Origin: CAZART01 sp964487555
GTDB taxonomy: Bacteria > Bacteroidota > Rhodothermia > Rhodothermales > VXPQ01
DNA length: 64,000 bases
Assembly (NCBI GenBank): GCA_964487555.1
Contig: CAZART010000009.1
Location: 1 to 64,000, forward strand
Reading direction: 5' to 3'
Made by a program: the position numbers and the translations under genes. The stretch's first letter is position 1, and each line of letters begins with the position of its first letter. Below the pieces are notes generated by a model, which worked only from the letters and a program-made list of their open reading frames with translations, was not told the DNA's origin and did not search any database. Below, piece by piece: positions 35,279 to 43,572 of this stretch.

Positions 35279-37237
35279 ATGCCGCATGTGAAGTATCCAT
35301 GCCTACTTTTCATATGGTGCACCGTCGCACTTTTCGTCACTGACCGGCAGGCCACGGCGCAGCCCGAGGTGCAGGCATGGGGAAATGTAAAGGGGATACG
35401 CGTTGACGGGCAGCTGATGGAATTTGAAACCAGCCTCCGCGTCGTCGGCCCGGACTGGTCCGACCTCAACGCGACAGGAAAGGAGCGCCAGAGGCCTACG
35501 TACGCTCGCCGAATGGACGAGCAGGTCGTCTCTACGCGTATCGACAGTCTTTTTTTCGAGGAGATCGTCGAGGACCTCGGCGATGGCCGTGCGCTCGTGA
35601 CCGTGGAGGTCACCTCCCGCGCCGACACGAATATCGCGGGCGCCTTCTTCAGTATCACCTTGCCTGCCGCGGAATATTCAGGTGGATCGGTACAGATCAT
35701 CGACCCATCCGACATATCGCTCGCCCGGCCGGCCCCGAACGGTCGGGACGAAATCCTGCGTGTGGTTGCACGGGGGGCACGCTTCGTCTCTGCTCGGAGC
35801 CGGCTCGAGATCATCGCCGATGAAGCGACCGACGTCATCGTGAAGCGCGAAAGAAATGGGGACGCTCAGGCGTATTTCGCCGTCGCCTCCGGCCCGATGC
35901 AGGAGGGCCAGGTTGGGCGCAGAGCGTTTATTCTCAGTGCGGCGGGTGAGATCGATCGGCGCCCCATCGAGCTCGTTCTCGACACGTCGGAGCCCGGCCG
36001 GCAATTCGACGGTCTGGGTGGCAATTTTCGATTGCAGAATCCCAGGACCGATCCACCCGTGATCGATTACAACCTGGAGAACCTTCGGGTCGCATACGCC
36101 CGATTCGACATGCCGTGGATGCTCTGGCACCGCGAGGAGAGCGTGGATCCGTTGGAAGCGGCCGAGGCCGGCAACCTCCACCCGCGTGTAGCCGCGACGA
36201 TGGAGATGGCGCAGCGCCTTCGGCAAATGGACATTCCCGTGATCGGCGCGATCTGGTTTGCGCCGGATTGGGCGATCGTGGGCGAGCGCCGGAGCGGGCG
36301 CGGTCCGGACGGTCTGTTCGGGAATGCTCTGAGAGATGACAAGATGGAACAGATCTTCGCGTCTATCACGAGCTATCTCGTCTACCTTAAGAAGCACTAT
36401 GGTGTGGACGTGGAGTGGTTTTCGTTCAATGAATCCGATCTGGGTATCGACGTGCGACAAACGGCCGAGGAGCATCGTCAGCTCATCAAAGGTCTCGGCG
36501 CCTACTTTGCCTCGAAGGGACTGCAAACAAAGCTCCTGCTCGGTGATACCGCGGACGTGCGCGGATATGATTTCATCATGCCGGCCCTGAATGACCCCGA
36601 GACTCACCCGTATATCGGGGCGGTGTCGTTTCATTCGTGGCGTGGCTGGGAGGATGAAAATCTCCGTGCATGGGATGCCGCGGCCGAGCGCCTCGGTGTG
36701 CCGCTGATTGTCGGCGAGGGCAGCATCGATGCCGGTGCCTGGCGCTATCCTGCGATCTTCGAGGAGCCGACATATGCCATGGAGGAGATCAATCTTTATA
36801 CGCGCATTCTCGCGATATGCGAACCATTGACTATCCTTCAGTGGCAGCTGACGGCCGATTACTCCATCCTGGCCGGGGGGGGCGTATTTGGAAACGATGA
36901 GGAACCGCTTCGCCCGACCCAGCGATTCTGGAATTTAAAGCAGCTGGCCTCGACACCGAAGGGACTCTACGCCATGTCGATCACCAGCAACCGATCGGAC
37001 GTCACCGCCGCAGCGCTAGGCGACAACGAGCACGGTGTGTACGCCGTCCATCTCGTCAATAACGGCACGTCGCGTGAGGTGACGCTGATGGGAATTCCGG
37101 AGAACGTCACGAGCTTCCGCGTTTACGTGACCGACCGCGCGCGCGAAATGAACGAAGAGGAGCGAGTAGCGATTCGCGACGGTGCGGCCACGTTCACGAT
37201 GGACACCACGAGTTATATGACGCTGATCACCGAATAA
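35279..37237 (+). CDS. Secreted glycoside hydrolase, GH30-like (clan GH-A)
   Basis: 652 residues with an N-terminal signal peptide (LLFIWCTVALFVTDRQATA). Residues 30-235 are a beta-rich accessory domain. From FDGLGGNFRLQ (243-253) a (beta/alpha)8 barrel begins: the FDG-x-GG opening is typical of GH30. Glu385 in FSFNESDLG is the likely acid/base and Glu480 in LIVGEGS the likely nucleophile, at the ends of strands 4 and 7. A C-terminal beta domain follows (HGVYAVHLVNNGTSREVTLM). The linkage specificity (glucan, fucan, xylan) is not evident. It may be a divergent or unassigned GH-A family. Confidence 0.78.
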   Translation: MPHVKYPCLLFIWCTVALFVTDRQATAQPEVQAWGNVKGIRVDGQLMEFETSLRVVGPDWSDLNATGKERQRPTYARRMDEQVVSTRIDSLFFEEIVEDLGDGRALVTVEVTSRADTNIAGAFFSITLPAAEYSGGSVQIIDPSDISLARPAPNGRDEILRVVARGARFVSARSRLEIIADEATDVIVKRERNGDAQAYFAVASGPMQEGQVGRRAFILSAAGEIDRRPIELVLDTSEPGRQFDGLGGNFRLQNPRTDPPVIDYNLENLRVAYARFDMPWMLWHREESVDPLEAAEAGNLHPRVAATMEMAQRLRQMDIPVIGAIWFAPDWAIVGERRSGRGPDGLFGNALRDDKMEQIFASITSYLVYLKKHYGVDVEWFSFNESDLGIDVRQTAEEHRQLIKGLGAYFASKGLQTKLLLGDTADVRGYDFIMPALNDPETHPYIGAVSFHSWRGWEDENLRAWDAAAERLGVPLIVGEGSIDAGAWRYPAIFEEPTYAMEEINLYTRILAICEPLTILQWQLTADYSILAGGGVFGNDEEPLRPTQRFWNLKQLASTPKGLYAMSITSNRSDVTAAALGDNEHGVYAVHLVNNGTSREVTLMGIPENVTSFRVYVTDRAREMNEEERVAIRDGAATFTMDTTSYMTLITE

Positions 37238-37262
37238 TGGTGGACAATCCCCCCGGAGAGAC

Positions 37263-37418
37263 TTGATTTACAGCCGCGTCGCGCCCCGCCTCGAATGGCT
37301 CTGGTTCCTGCTATTCGATGCGATCCACCATCGCGGCCAGTTTTCGACGTATCTGCGAATGGCCGACGGAAAGATCCCGTCGATCGATGGTCCCAGCGCG
37401 GACGAACCCTGGATGTAG
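37263..37418 (+). pseudogene. C-terminal remnant of a DinB-superfamily gene
   Basis: A 51-codon frame (TTG at 37263) just after the hydrolase stop. It reads RLEWLWFLLFDAIHHRGQFS, then TYLRMADGKIPSIDGPSADE and a stop: the last two helices and characteristic tail of cytoplasmic DinB proteins, including the metal-binding HHRGQ. The first two thirds of the domain are absent and the preceding bases belong to the hydrolase, so this is a truncated leftover of a deletion. GGAGAG just before the TTG could still allow translation. Confidence 0.75.
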
Positions 37419-37585
37419 CCGGCACGGAACGGTGCGATTCCTACGCGGACCTGGCGCCGCAGCTGAATAGCGTGCGCCAGGCCTACGCTGAGAAGCCCGG
37501 CAAGAGCCCGTCGAAGGATCGGCGCTCTCCGTGGGATTTTGTCTTCGGCTTCGGCGACCGGCCGAACTGCTATCTACGTCGTGCC

Positions 37586-38020
37586 CTACCGGCCGTAGCC
37601 GTCGCCGCGACCGGAATCACGGCCGCCGGAGCCGCCCTTCTTAAAGCCGCCGCCGCGGCTGCCGCCTCCTCCACGACTGCCGCCCCCTCCCCGATTGCCG
37701 CCGCCACCGCCTCCGCCATATCCACCACCTCCGCCGCCGCCGTATCCGCCGCCGCCCCCACCACCGCCCGAACGCTTCTCGCGCGGACGCGCTTCGTTGA
37801 CTGTAAGCGTACGGCCACCGAATTCTGTACCGTTCAGTGCGTTAATGGCTTCGTTTCCCTCGCCGCTGTCAGGCATCTCGACAAAACCGAAACCGCGGGA
37901 GCGGCCGGTGTCGCGATCCATGATGATGGAGGCGGACTCTACCGTGCCGTACTCCTCGAATGCCTCGCGAAGCTCCTGATCCGTGGTCGCGTGAGGCAGG
38001 TTACCGACGTAAATGTTCAT
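37586..38020 (-). CDS. RNA-binding protein: single RRM plus glycine-rich tail
   Basis: 144 residues. The RRM has RNP2 IYVGNL (3-8) and RNP1 RGFGFVEM (42-49) with the aromatic residues that stack on RNA. Residues 90-144 are a Gly/Arg/Tyr-rich disordered tail made of G-rich runs with YGGG and RGGGG units, as in bacterial cold-inducible Rbp proteins and eukaryotic hnRNP-like proteins. Such tails can drive condensate formation. The ATG at 38020 is the family start; a longer frame to 38050 adds non-conserved residues. Relatives in Bacteroidota are abundant at low temperature. Confidence 0.93.
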   Translation of the reverse strand: MNIYVGNLPHATTDQELREAFEEYGTVESASIIMDRDTGRSRGFGFVEMPDSGEGNEAINALNGTEFGGRTLTVNEARPREKRSGGGGGGGGYGGGGGGGYGGGGGGGNRGGGGSRGGGGSRGGGFKKGGSGGRDSGRGDGYGR

Positions 38021-38369
38021 CGTCTTGAAGTAGTAAGTTGCACCAGGCAACTATCAAATGAGAATGCTCAGATCCACGCGTCGCATTTCGACCGGCTAGA
38101 GGAGAGAGCTTGAGACAGTAACCACAAATGCATTAGGGTGATAAGGCGCCCCAAACTCACCGATTGCGGTTCCGGTTCCCGCGCAGAGGAGGAGAAGAGA
38201 AAGGTTGCCCAAAAATCTACTTCTCGTGCGGTACTGTGGCCTGCCGCGAACAAGTTCGCGTTCTTGAAGCGAAACGTACAGGACGTTCAAGCCAGGAAGA
38301 AGCAGCTACGCCTGGTACACGGACTCGCGTACCGTCTTTGGGCGTGAATCTCCACGTACAGGAGGGATT
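38021..38369 (-). other. Intergenic region upstream of the RRM gene, 349 bases
   Basis: It separates the 762-residue membrane protein stop from the RRM start on the same strand. No convincing gene was seen. A long 5' leader, as in cold-shock-regulated genes, could lie here, but no specific motif is recognised. Confidence 0.4.
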
Positions 38370-40658
38370 CTAGTCGGCGAATTGTGCAGACCCCCGGGTG
38401 GTGAACATCTGGTCGGTCTCTTCGTCGAGAAGGTCGATGTGAAAAATTCGGTTTTGCTGTGGTTTGAGCTGCTCGATCAACAATACAAGCTCTGTATTGT
38501 CAGCCTGCAAAATCGGCTTGGGAGTGATGGTGCCGATGAGCTCCGGATGGATGCGTACGTCGTTGACCTGCCGGCCGAGGGCAATGGTTACACCGGTCTG
38601 CTCGGCCGTTGCGCCGTTATTATTCGACACGCGCATGACGATGCGGTGAGGTCCGCGGTGCTCGATATCGACGGACAGACCCTGACGCAGGCGCCACCAG
38701 TGGGCAATCTCGTCTCCCGCTTCGATCCAGAAATTTCGTTGCTTCAAGTACTGAACGACTTCGCGGAGCATCTCGCGGTTCTCCGGCCGGCCGAGAGCAT
38801 CTGAGTGGAACGCCAGATTGTAGATACCACCTTCGTAGCGCACCCTGTCAATATCGGCTTTAAAGACCGTGATCCGAAGATCCTCGTCGTCGCCCGTCCA
38901 ACGAAAGACGTCGTCGTCGGAATGGGCCGTTACGCCGAGTCGAATCAGGGTCTCGTACGGAAAGCCCATAATTCGCGGCGTCATCAGGCGTCCGATGGAG
39001 TCGGGCAAAAAATATTCGTAACCGGCGTCGCTTAATGCGGCCAGCGTGGTCTCGCCGATCTGTCCGCGGCGGGTGGATCGGTAACCGATGACCGGCCCGC
39101 GGACGACTTCCTCCAGCTCCTCTTTCAGTTGAACCAACTGTGCACGCTGCACAAGAGTGGAACCGTCCTCGTCTCGGCCGAGGTCGCCCAGTACGCCGAC
39201 GTCACCGGAGTCGTGCAATCGCTCGAATAACGCGCCGAACCGGCCGGCTTCTCCGGGGCGGACGAGATAAGTCCCGGGGACACCTTCCTGCTCAAATACA
39301 TCGGCTACGCCCGAGAGATTTTCAATCTGAGCGCTGCCCACAGCAGATAGCACGGCCCCCGACGTGTAGGGATAGGGCCAGGCATGGACCCAGATTATCG
39401 GACGCTGCTGCAGGTAGTCCATAATATTGCTGAAGAACGTACGCAGAGAAACGTAATCTTCCCGGTCCTCCCGGCCGACGCCCATCGCGTCGCGCTGAAA
39501 TCCCAGATAGACGAAGCGACCCTTGCCGTAGGTGCCGTAGACTGCGCCTGTAGAGGGCGCGACGGCATCATTGGTGGAATGCTCTTCCACGGCGAAATCA
39601 TGCCAGAATCCAATCGAAACCGCCCGCGGCTCGATGACGCGCATGCTCACGCCGGGAGTGTAGACCTGGATCTTGACGCGATAACCGCTCGGTATATTTG
39701 CCGTCAGCGGTGTTCCGCCGCGGAGTGTAAGTCGGCGAATGCCGGTGCCTGTATAGGGATAGGGTGTCTCCGATTCGGCGCCCTTGCCCAACCACGTATA
39801 GTATGAAACGGCGACGGCCTGTTGGCGGCGCATCTCGCCGTCCGGGTCGGGAAGGCTAATCGTGAGCGTGTCGGCGGTAGCATAGTCACCGTACAGTGGT
39901 GCGTCGTCAATAAACGCCGACCAGCGGTATCCGCGCAGCGGAGGGAAGTCGGCATCGCGCGCGAGGAGCTTCATGCGCTCGTGCGTCGCAACTTCCTCGT
40001 CGACCTCTCCCGGCGTCGTCGGATCCTCGACGAGGTACTCGGGACGGTACATTCCCGGCGGCGTGAAGCCGGGGAAGGTATCTTGATGAACGCGGAAGTC
40101 GCCCGTCCCACGCTCCACGAAATCCACAAAACTGACCCCGAACGCCTCCTCGATGAACCGCCAGCCGCGCCACGAACCATCCGGGGCATAGATACCGGGC
40201 GTCCAGGTGGCGAGCACGTTGCCGCCACGTTCCATAAACTCCTTTATCGCCTCAATCTGTCGGTCACTCATAGCCCGTGCCGAGGGCAGGATGAGTGTCT
40301 CGAACGATTCCAGATCACCCTGTTCGATCTGTTCGTCGGTGACCTCCGAAAACGGAGTGCGCCGATTTTTGTCGAGGAGGAATTCGCGCCATGATCCTAC
40401 GGCGACATCGAGCCAGTCTGAATCTGGATCATCGGGATAGAAAATCGAGTGGACCTGCCGGGTATAATCGCTACTAAGCAGCGCGACGCGCGGCGTCTCC
40501 TGCTTGCCAATGGCTCGCGGTGAAGCCTCGTGGATGCTGAAGGCGCCAAGGGCGCTCTCCAGTAGCAGAAGGTAGATTAAGACTCCTGCCGCGAGAACGG
40601 TAACGCCCAACGTCAGAAACCAGAGGACGTTGATGCGTTCGAGTTCGAACTTCGCCAT
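38370..40658 (-). CDS. Membrane protein with GATase1-like and degenerate NodB deacetylase-like domains
   Basis: 762 residues. One N-terminal helix (about 11-33) anchors it. Residues about 55-170 (VALLSSDYTRQVHSIFYP, then ERGGNVLATWTPGIYAPDG) resemble a glutamine-amidotransferase-like fold without its catalytic Cys. A beta-rich middle follows. Residues about 430-650 resemble a NodB deacetylase: FEQEGVPGTYLV, GYRSTRRGQIGETTLAALSD and NLAFHSDALGRPENREMLRE match its barrel strands. The metal-ligand positions are lost: the usual Asp motif reads AVGSAQ and the usual HxxxH reads DVGVLGDLG. A likely periplasmic, non-catalytic partner of the polysaccharide synthase encoded upstream in the same operon. 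Confidence 0.75.
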   Translation of the reverse strand: MAKFELERINVLWFLTLGVTVLAAGVLIYLLLLESALGAFSIHEASPRAIGKQETPRVALLSSDYTRQVHSIFYPDDPDSDWLDVAVGSWREFLLDKNRRTPFSEVTDEQIEQGDLESFETLILPSARAMSDRQIEAIKEFMERGGNVLATWTPGIYAPDGSWRGWRFIEEAFGVSFVDFVERGTGDFRVHQDTFPGFTPPGMYRPEYLVEDPTTPGEVDEEVATHERMKLLARDADFPPLRGYRWSAFIDDAPLYGDYATADTLTISLPDPDGEMRRQQAVAVSYYTWLGKGAESETPYPYTGTGIRRLTLRGGTPLTANIPSGYRVKIQVYTPGVSMRVIEPRAVSIGFWHDFAVEEHSTNDAVAPSTGAVYGTYGKGRFVYLGFQRDAMGVGREDREDYVSLRTFFSNIMDYLQQRPIIWVHAWPYPYTSGAVLSAVGSAQIENLSGVADVFEQEGVPGTYLVRPGEAGRFGALFERLHDSGDVGVLGDLGRDEDGSTLVQRAQLVQLKEELEEVVRGPVIGYRSTRRGQIGETTLAALSDAGYEYFLPDSIGRLMTPRIMGFPYETLIRLGVTAHSDDDVFRWTGDDEDLRITVFKADIDRVRYEGGIYNLAFHSDALGRPENREMLREVVQYLKQRNFWIEAGDEIAHWWRLRQGLSVDIEHRGPHRIVMRVSNNNGATAEQTGVTIALGRQVNDVRIHPELIGTITPKPILQADNTELVLLIEQLKPQQNRIFHIDLLDEETDQMFTTRGSAQFAD

Positions 40659-40697
40659 TGAGATGTGAGGAGAGATAGGGACACGAGGGGAGGTGCC

Positions 40698-41279
40698 TTA
40701 CAACCAGGCGCTGCCTTCCTCTTCGTCAGCGGCGCGGCGCTTTTGGACGGGGGCGGGAGCTTTCGTAGGATCGACGGGCACGAAGCCCTCATCCGTGTAT
40801 TCCCAGAAAAGGGAACTCGGCTCGCGGCTCTCTTCGTGCCGGCGGGTCGGTGCGACTTCGGCCCGCTCGTAAGTCGGCTGCGGCCGTGCAATGCGCTGCG
40901 ACCGGAGGCCCTCCGTGTCGCGATCATAGGGCTGCGGTGCCGCGGCGAAGCGTTGCAGGAACGGGGGCTGCGACCAGCCGCCCGAGGGCGGAGCCGCTTC
41001 GTGCACGTCATCCACTTCGACCACCGGTCCCTGCGGCGGAAGCGTAGTCGTCGGTGCAATATACATAGAGGCCTGGCTTGGTTGGCCGATCCCGGGGATA
41101 GCCTGGCGGCTTCCATTGTCCTGCTGCCGGCGACGCGCCTCTACGTACTCGCGCTTCGTGCCGGATTCGCGAGTCCGTCGTTCACGTACCTTGTAGAGGA
41201 TGTAGGCGAAGACCGCGAGAATGAACGTCGCGATCGTACCTACTAGAATGATCGTCGAAAGAATCGGGACAAGTTCCAT
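40698..41279 (-). CDS. One-helix membrane protein with disordered tail
   Basis: 193 residues. An N-terminal membrane helix (about 8-31, STIILVGTIATFILAVFAYI) is followed by a basic stretch (KVRERRTRESGTKREYVEAR) and a long Pro/Gln/Arg-rich, low-complexity tail ending EEEGSAWL. No domain is recognised. Positive residues after the helix predict the tail on the cytoplasmic side. It sits between the GT2 synthase and the GATase/NodB-like gene, 39 bases before the latter, so it is probably a scaffold in the same complex. Confidence 0.6.
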   Translation of the reverse strand: MELVPILSTIILVGTIATFILAVFAYILYKVRERRTRESGTKREYVEARRRQQDNGSRQAIPGIGQPSQASMYIAPTTTLPPQGPVVEVDDVHEAAPPSGGWSQPPFLQRFAAAPQPYDRDTEGLRSQRIARPQPTYERAEVAPTRRHEESREPSSLFWEYTDEGFVPVDPTKAPAPVQKRRAADEEEGSAWL

Positions 41280-41358
41280 GGTAAGGATGATCTGAGCATG
41301 ATCGGAGCGTACGGCAGGAAGCCCGCGCTTCTTTCAAGAGGATTGCAAGCTCCATGCC

Positions 41359-41376
41359 CGGTTTTCCGGAAAACCG
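41359..41376. promoter_or_regulatory. Perfect 18-bp palindrome, operator candidate
   Basis: CGGTTTTCCGGAAAACCG reads the same on both strands with no loop. It lies in the 217-base space between the GT2 synthase stop and the start of the one-helix membrane protein, about 80 bases upstream of the latter. A loop-free palindrome fits a dimeric repressor or activator site better than a terminator. No other copy was noticed in the window. Confidence 0.55.
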
Positions 41377-41496
41377 CCGAACGGACTGAAATCGCAGCGC
41401 GGAGGCGAAATACGCACCATGAATTTAGTATTTGCCGCGTTCGAGCGGACCGACCGCCTCGTTTTGAGACTCCTCGCCTCTGACGGATCCGTGTGA

Positions 41497-43113
41497 TTAC
41501 GAGACGGCTGCGGGGCCGATGCGCTCGAGCTTGCCCCACGTCATTCCGATCCCCAGGAATTCCTCAATCGTCGCAAACGTTTTGCAAACGTCAATGATAA
41601 GGATGAAGAAGAGACGGTAGAAAATAGAATAGAAGATCAGGCGCACTTCCTCTTTCTCCACGGCGACGCAGTACAGGGCGGCAATGAGGTCGAGTATCGT
41701 CAGGCTCAGCCACCAATAAACCAGATAGTAGCTGAGGTCGAAGACCACGGCTATTGTGATGAAATACAAGTTCGCGAAGATGTTCATCACCGGCCAGATC
41801 AGCGATTCGAAAGCCATCGACCACATCACGAGCGTACCGCCCAACGTGATCGTCGGGTTGAAGAAGAGGTCGCCGTGCTTACGGACGGCCTGAATGATGC
41901 CGCGCGTCCAGCGGTAGCGCTGCTTCAAGAGGTCAACCAACTCTGCGGGCGCCTCCGTATAGGACATGGCGCCGGGCTCGTACTCGACGCGCCATCCTTC
42001 GCGAATGATCTTTAGCGTGATGTCGCAGTCTTCGGCAAACGTGTCGGAGCTGTACCAGCCGACGTCGATAATAGCCTGCTTTCTGAAGAGTCCCACCGGT
42101 CCCGGAATAATATTGACCAGCTTTACGACGCTCTGTGCGGATCGGACCATGTTGAGGCCTTCGACGTACTCGAGTGCCTGAAGCGTATTCCACACGTTAT
42201 CGCGGTTTAGCACCTTGACATTGCCGGCCACGGCACCCACGCGCGGATCGATGAAATGCTGGATGGCCTTGCGAAGCGTCGTTTCGGCCAGCTGCGAATC
42301 GCCGTCCACACACAATACAAAATCGAAGTCGGCCACCTGGATGCCCGCATTGAGGGCTGTAGCCTTGCCGCCGTTCGGCTTCTCAACGAGCTTGACCTCC
42401 ACGTCCCCGTACCTTCCTACGAGCTCACGTGCGATGTCCCGCGTGTCGTCGTCCGATCCGTCATCGACGATGACCACCTCGTAGAATGGGTAATCCATGT
42501 TGACGAGCGACTCTAGGGTCGAGCGGAGAAGTTTGCCCTCATTGTAGGCCGGAACGATGACCGATACAGGTGGATGAAAATCGGGGTCCCTCTCACCGGC
42601 GGTGTAATTACTCGTGTTGAGGTAGGCCATATTCATCAGGCCGAGATACCTGAACAGGAGGATGCAGAGGAAGAGCACGAGAGCGACGATAGAGGAGTAG
42701 ACCAGTAACCCGCTCCACGACAGCGTGCTGCGCCATCCGGAAAGACGGAAGAGGTGTCCGCCCGGATCGTCAGTGAAGATATAGATGAGGGCGAAGAGAA
42801 CGAGCGAAAGCGTACCGTAGGCAACGATGCGCTTCAAGTAAACGCGGCCTTCTTCTCTGCCGCCGCGGGCCTGTGTATCCCACCGAACGATGGGGCGAAA
42901 GGGGACGCGGTGAAAATCGCGTTGCGCCGACGAACGACGTTGAGCGACCAGCACGGCTCCACCTTCCTCTCCCTCGGGCGGCGGGCCGTTCCGGCGCGGA
43001 AGCCCGCGCCGGGCATCACGAGCCTGCGAACCGGTAGTTGAGAAGGCCGCTGTGGCGCCAACCTGCTCAGAATTCTTCTCCTCTAAATCCTGCGCTTCCT
43101 GATTTTTCGCCAT
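41497..43113 (-). CDS. Processive GT2 membrane glycosyltransferase (PgaC/IcaA/BcsA-like)
   Basis: 538 residues. A disordered cytoplasmic N-terminus (about 85 residues) leads to two helices (about 95-112 and 131-155). The GT-A domain has VSVIVPAYNEGKLL, VIVDDGSDDDT, the metal DxD in VDGDSQ, the acceptor base in TFAEDCDITLKI and the processive QRYRW motif. Three to four helices follow. This layout is that of poly-N-acetylglucosamine and related synthases that make and extrude beta-linked polymers. No PilZ domain is present, so any c-di-GMP control would come from another protein; a degenerate GGDEF protein is encoded just upstream. Confidence 0.88.
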   Translation of the reverse strand: MAKNQEAQDLEEKNSEQVGATAAFSTTGSQARDARRGLPRRNGPPPEGEEGGAVLVAQRRSSAQRDFHRVPFRPIVRWDTQARGGREEGRVYLKRIVAYGTLSLVLFALIYIFTDDPGGHLFRLSGWRSTLSWSGLLVYSSIVALVLFLCILLFRYLGLMNMAYLNTSNYTAGERDPDFHPPVSVIVPAYNEGKLLRSTLESLVNMDYPFYEVVIVDDGSDDDTRDIARELVGRYGDVEVKLVEKPNGGKATALNAGIQVADFDFVLCVDGDSQLAETTLRKAIQHFIDPRVGAVAGNVKVLNRDNVWNTLQALEYVEGLNMVRSAQSVVKLVNIIPGPVGLFRKQAIIDVGWYSSDTFAEDCDITLKIIREGWRVEYEPGAMSYTEAPAELVDLLKQRYRWTRGIIQAVRKHGDLFFNPTITLGGTLVMWSMAFESLIWPVMNIFANLYFITIAVVFDLSYYLVYWWLSLTILDLIAALYCVAVEKEEVRLIFYSIFYRLFFILIIDVCKTFATIEEFLGIGMTWGKLERIGPAAVS

Positions 43114-43572
43114 GAGGCCGTGCTGCCGAGAATTCGGAGCGAGTGATACGAGCTAGCTTCTCTCTCAGCGATAACAAGCATCGTGCCTAGCGCCTCAGAA
43201 AGGCGATCCTGGAGGTAATGATCCGATTTTACGCACTTGGTGGCTCAAAACGATACGTAAATGCCTTCACGATGGGGAGTTGGGACTCGCAGCATCCCAC
43301 CCGTCTCATCACGTACAGTACAGCGAGCCGGCGAAGATGAACGTACTGTACCGGTCGAACAGCATCGTCGTTCGGCTACGGAGCGTCCGTGCTGACCGAC
43401 CAGGCCTCGAGCTGATAGCGTTTCTCGTCCTGATTTGGACTTCGATCGAGATCGCGATTTAGGGTCGACGGCAAAATCTTCCCGCGGCTGCAATGCTTGT
43501 CCGCCACGCCTGGCTGTTGCCGCTCGCTTTAGCTGCGAACATGTCGTATAGACTCCAGGGCCTCTAGACGGC
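43114..43572 (-). other. Intergenic region upstream of GT2 synthase, 459 bases
   Basis: No credible gene on either strand. It should hold the synthase promoter and contains the spaced GTAC-type repeats described separately. Confidence 0.45.
43313..43351. promoter_or_regulatory. Inverted pair GTACAGTAC / GTACTGTAC, operator candidate
   Basis: GTACAGTAC (43313-43321) and its reverse complement GTACTGTAC (43343-43351) are 30 bases apart centre to centre, close to three helical turns. Each half is itself nearly palindromic (GTAC-N-GTAC), as expected for two dimer sites. The pair lies about 200 bases upstream of the GT2 synthase start. Confidence 0.5.

Noticed and set aside
37295..38113. Plus-strand frame with Ala/Pro/Thr-rich product over the RRM gene
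   Set aside because: It is the complement of the glycine-rich RRM tail; the minus-strand RRM is certain.
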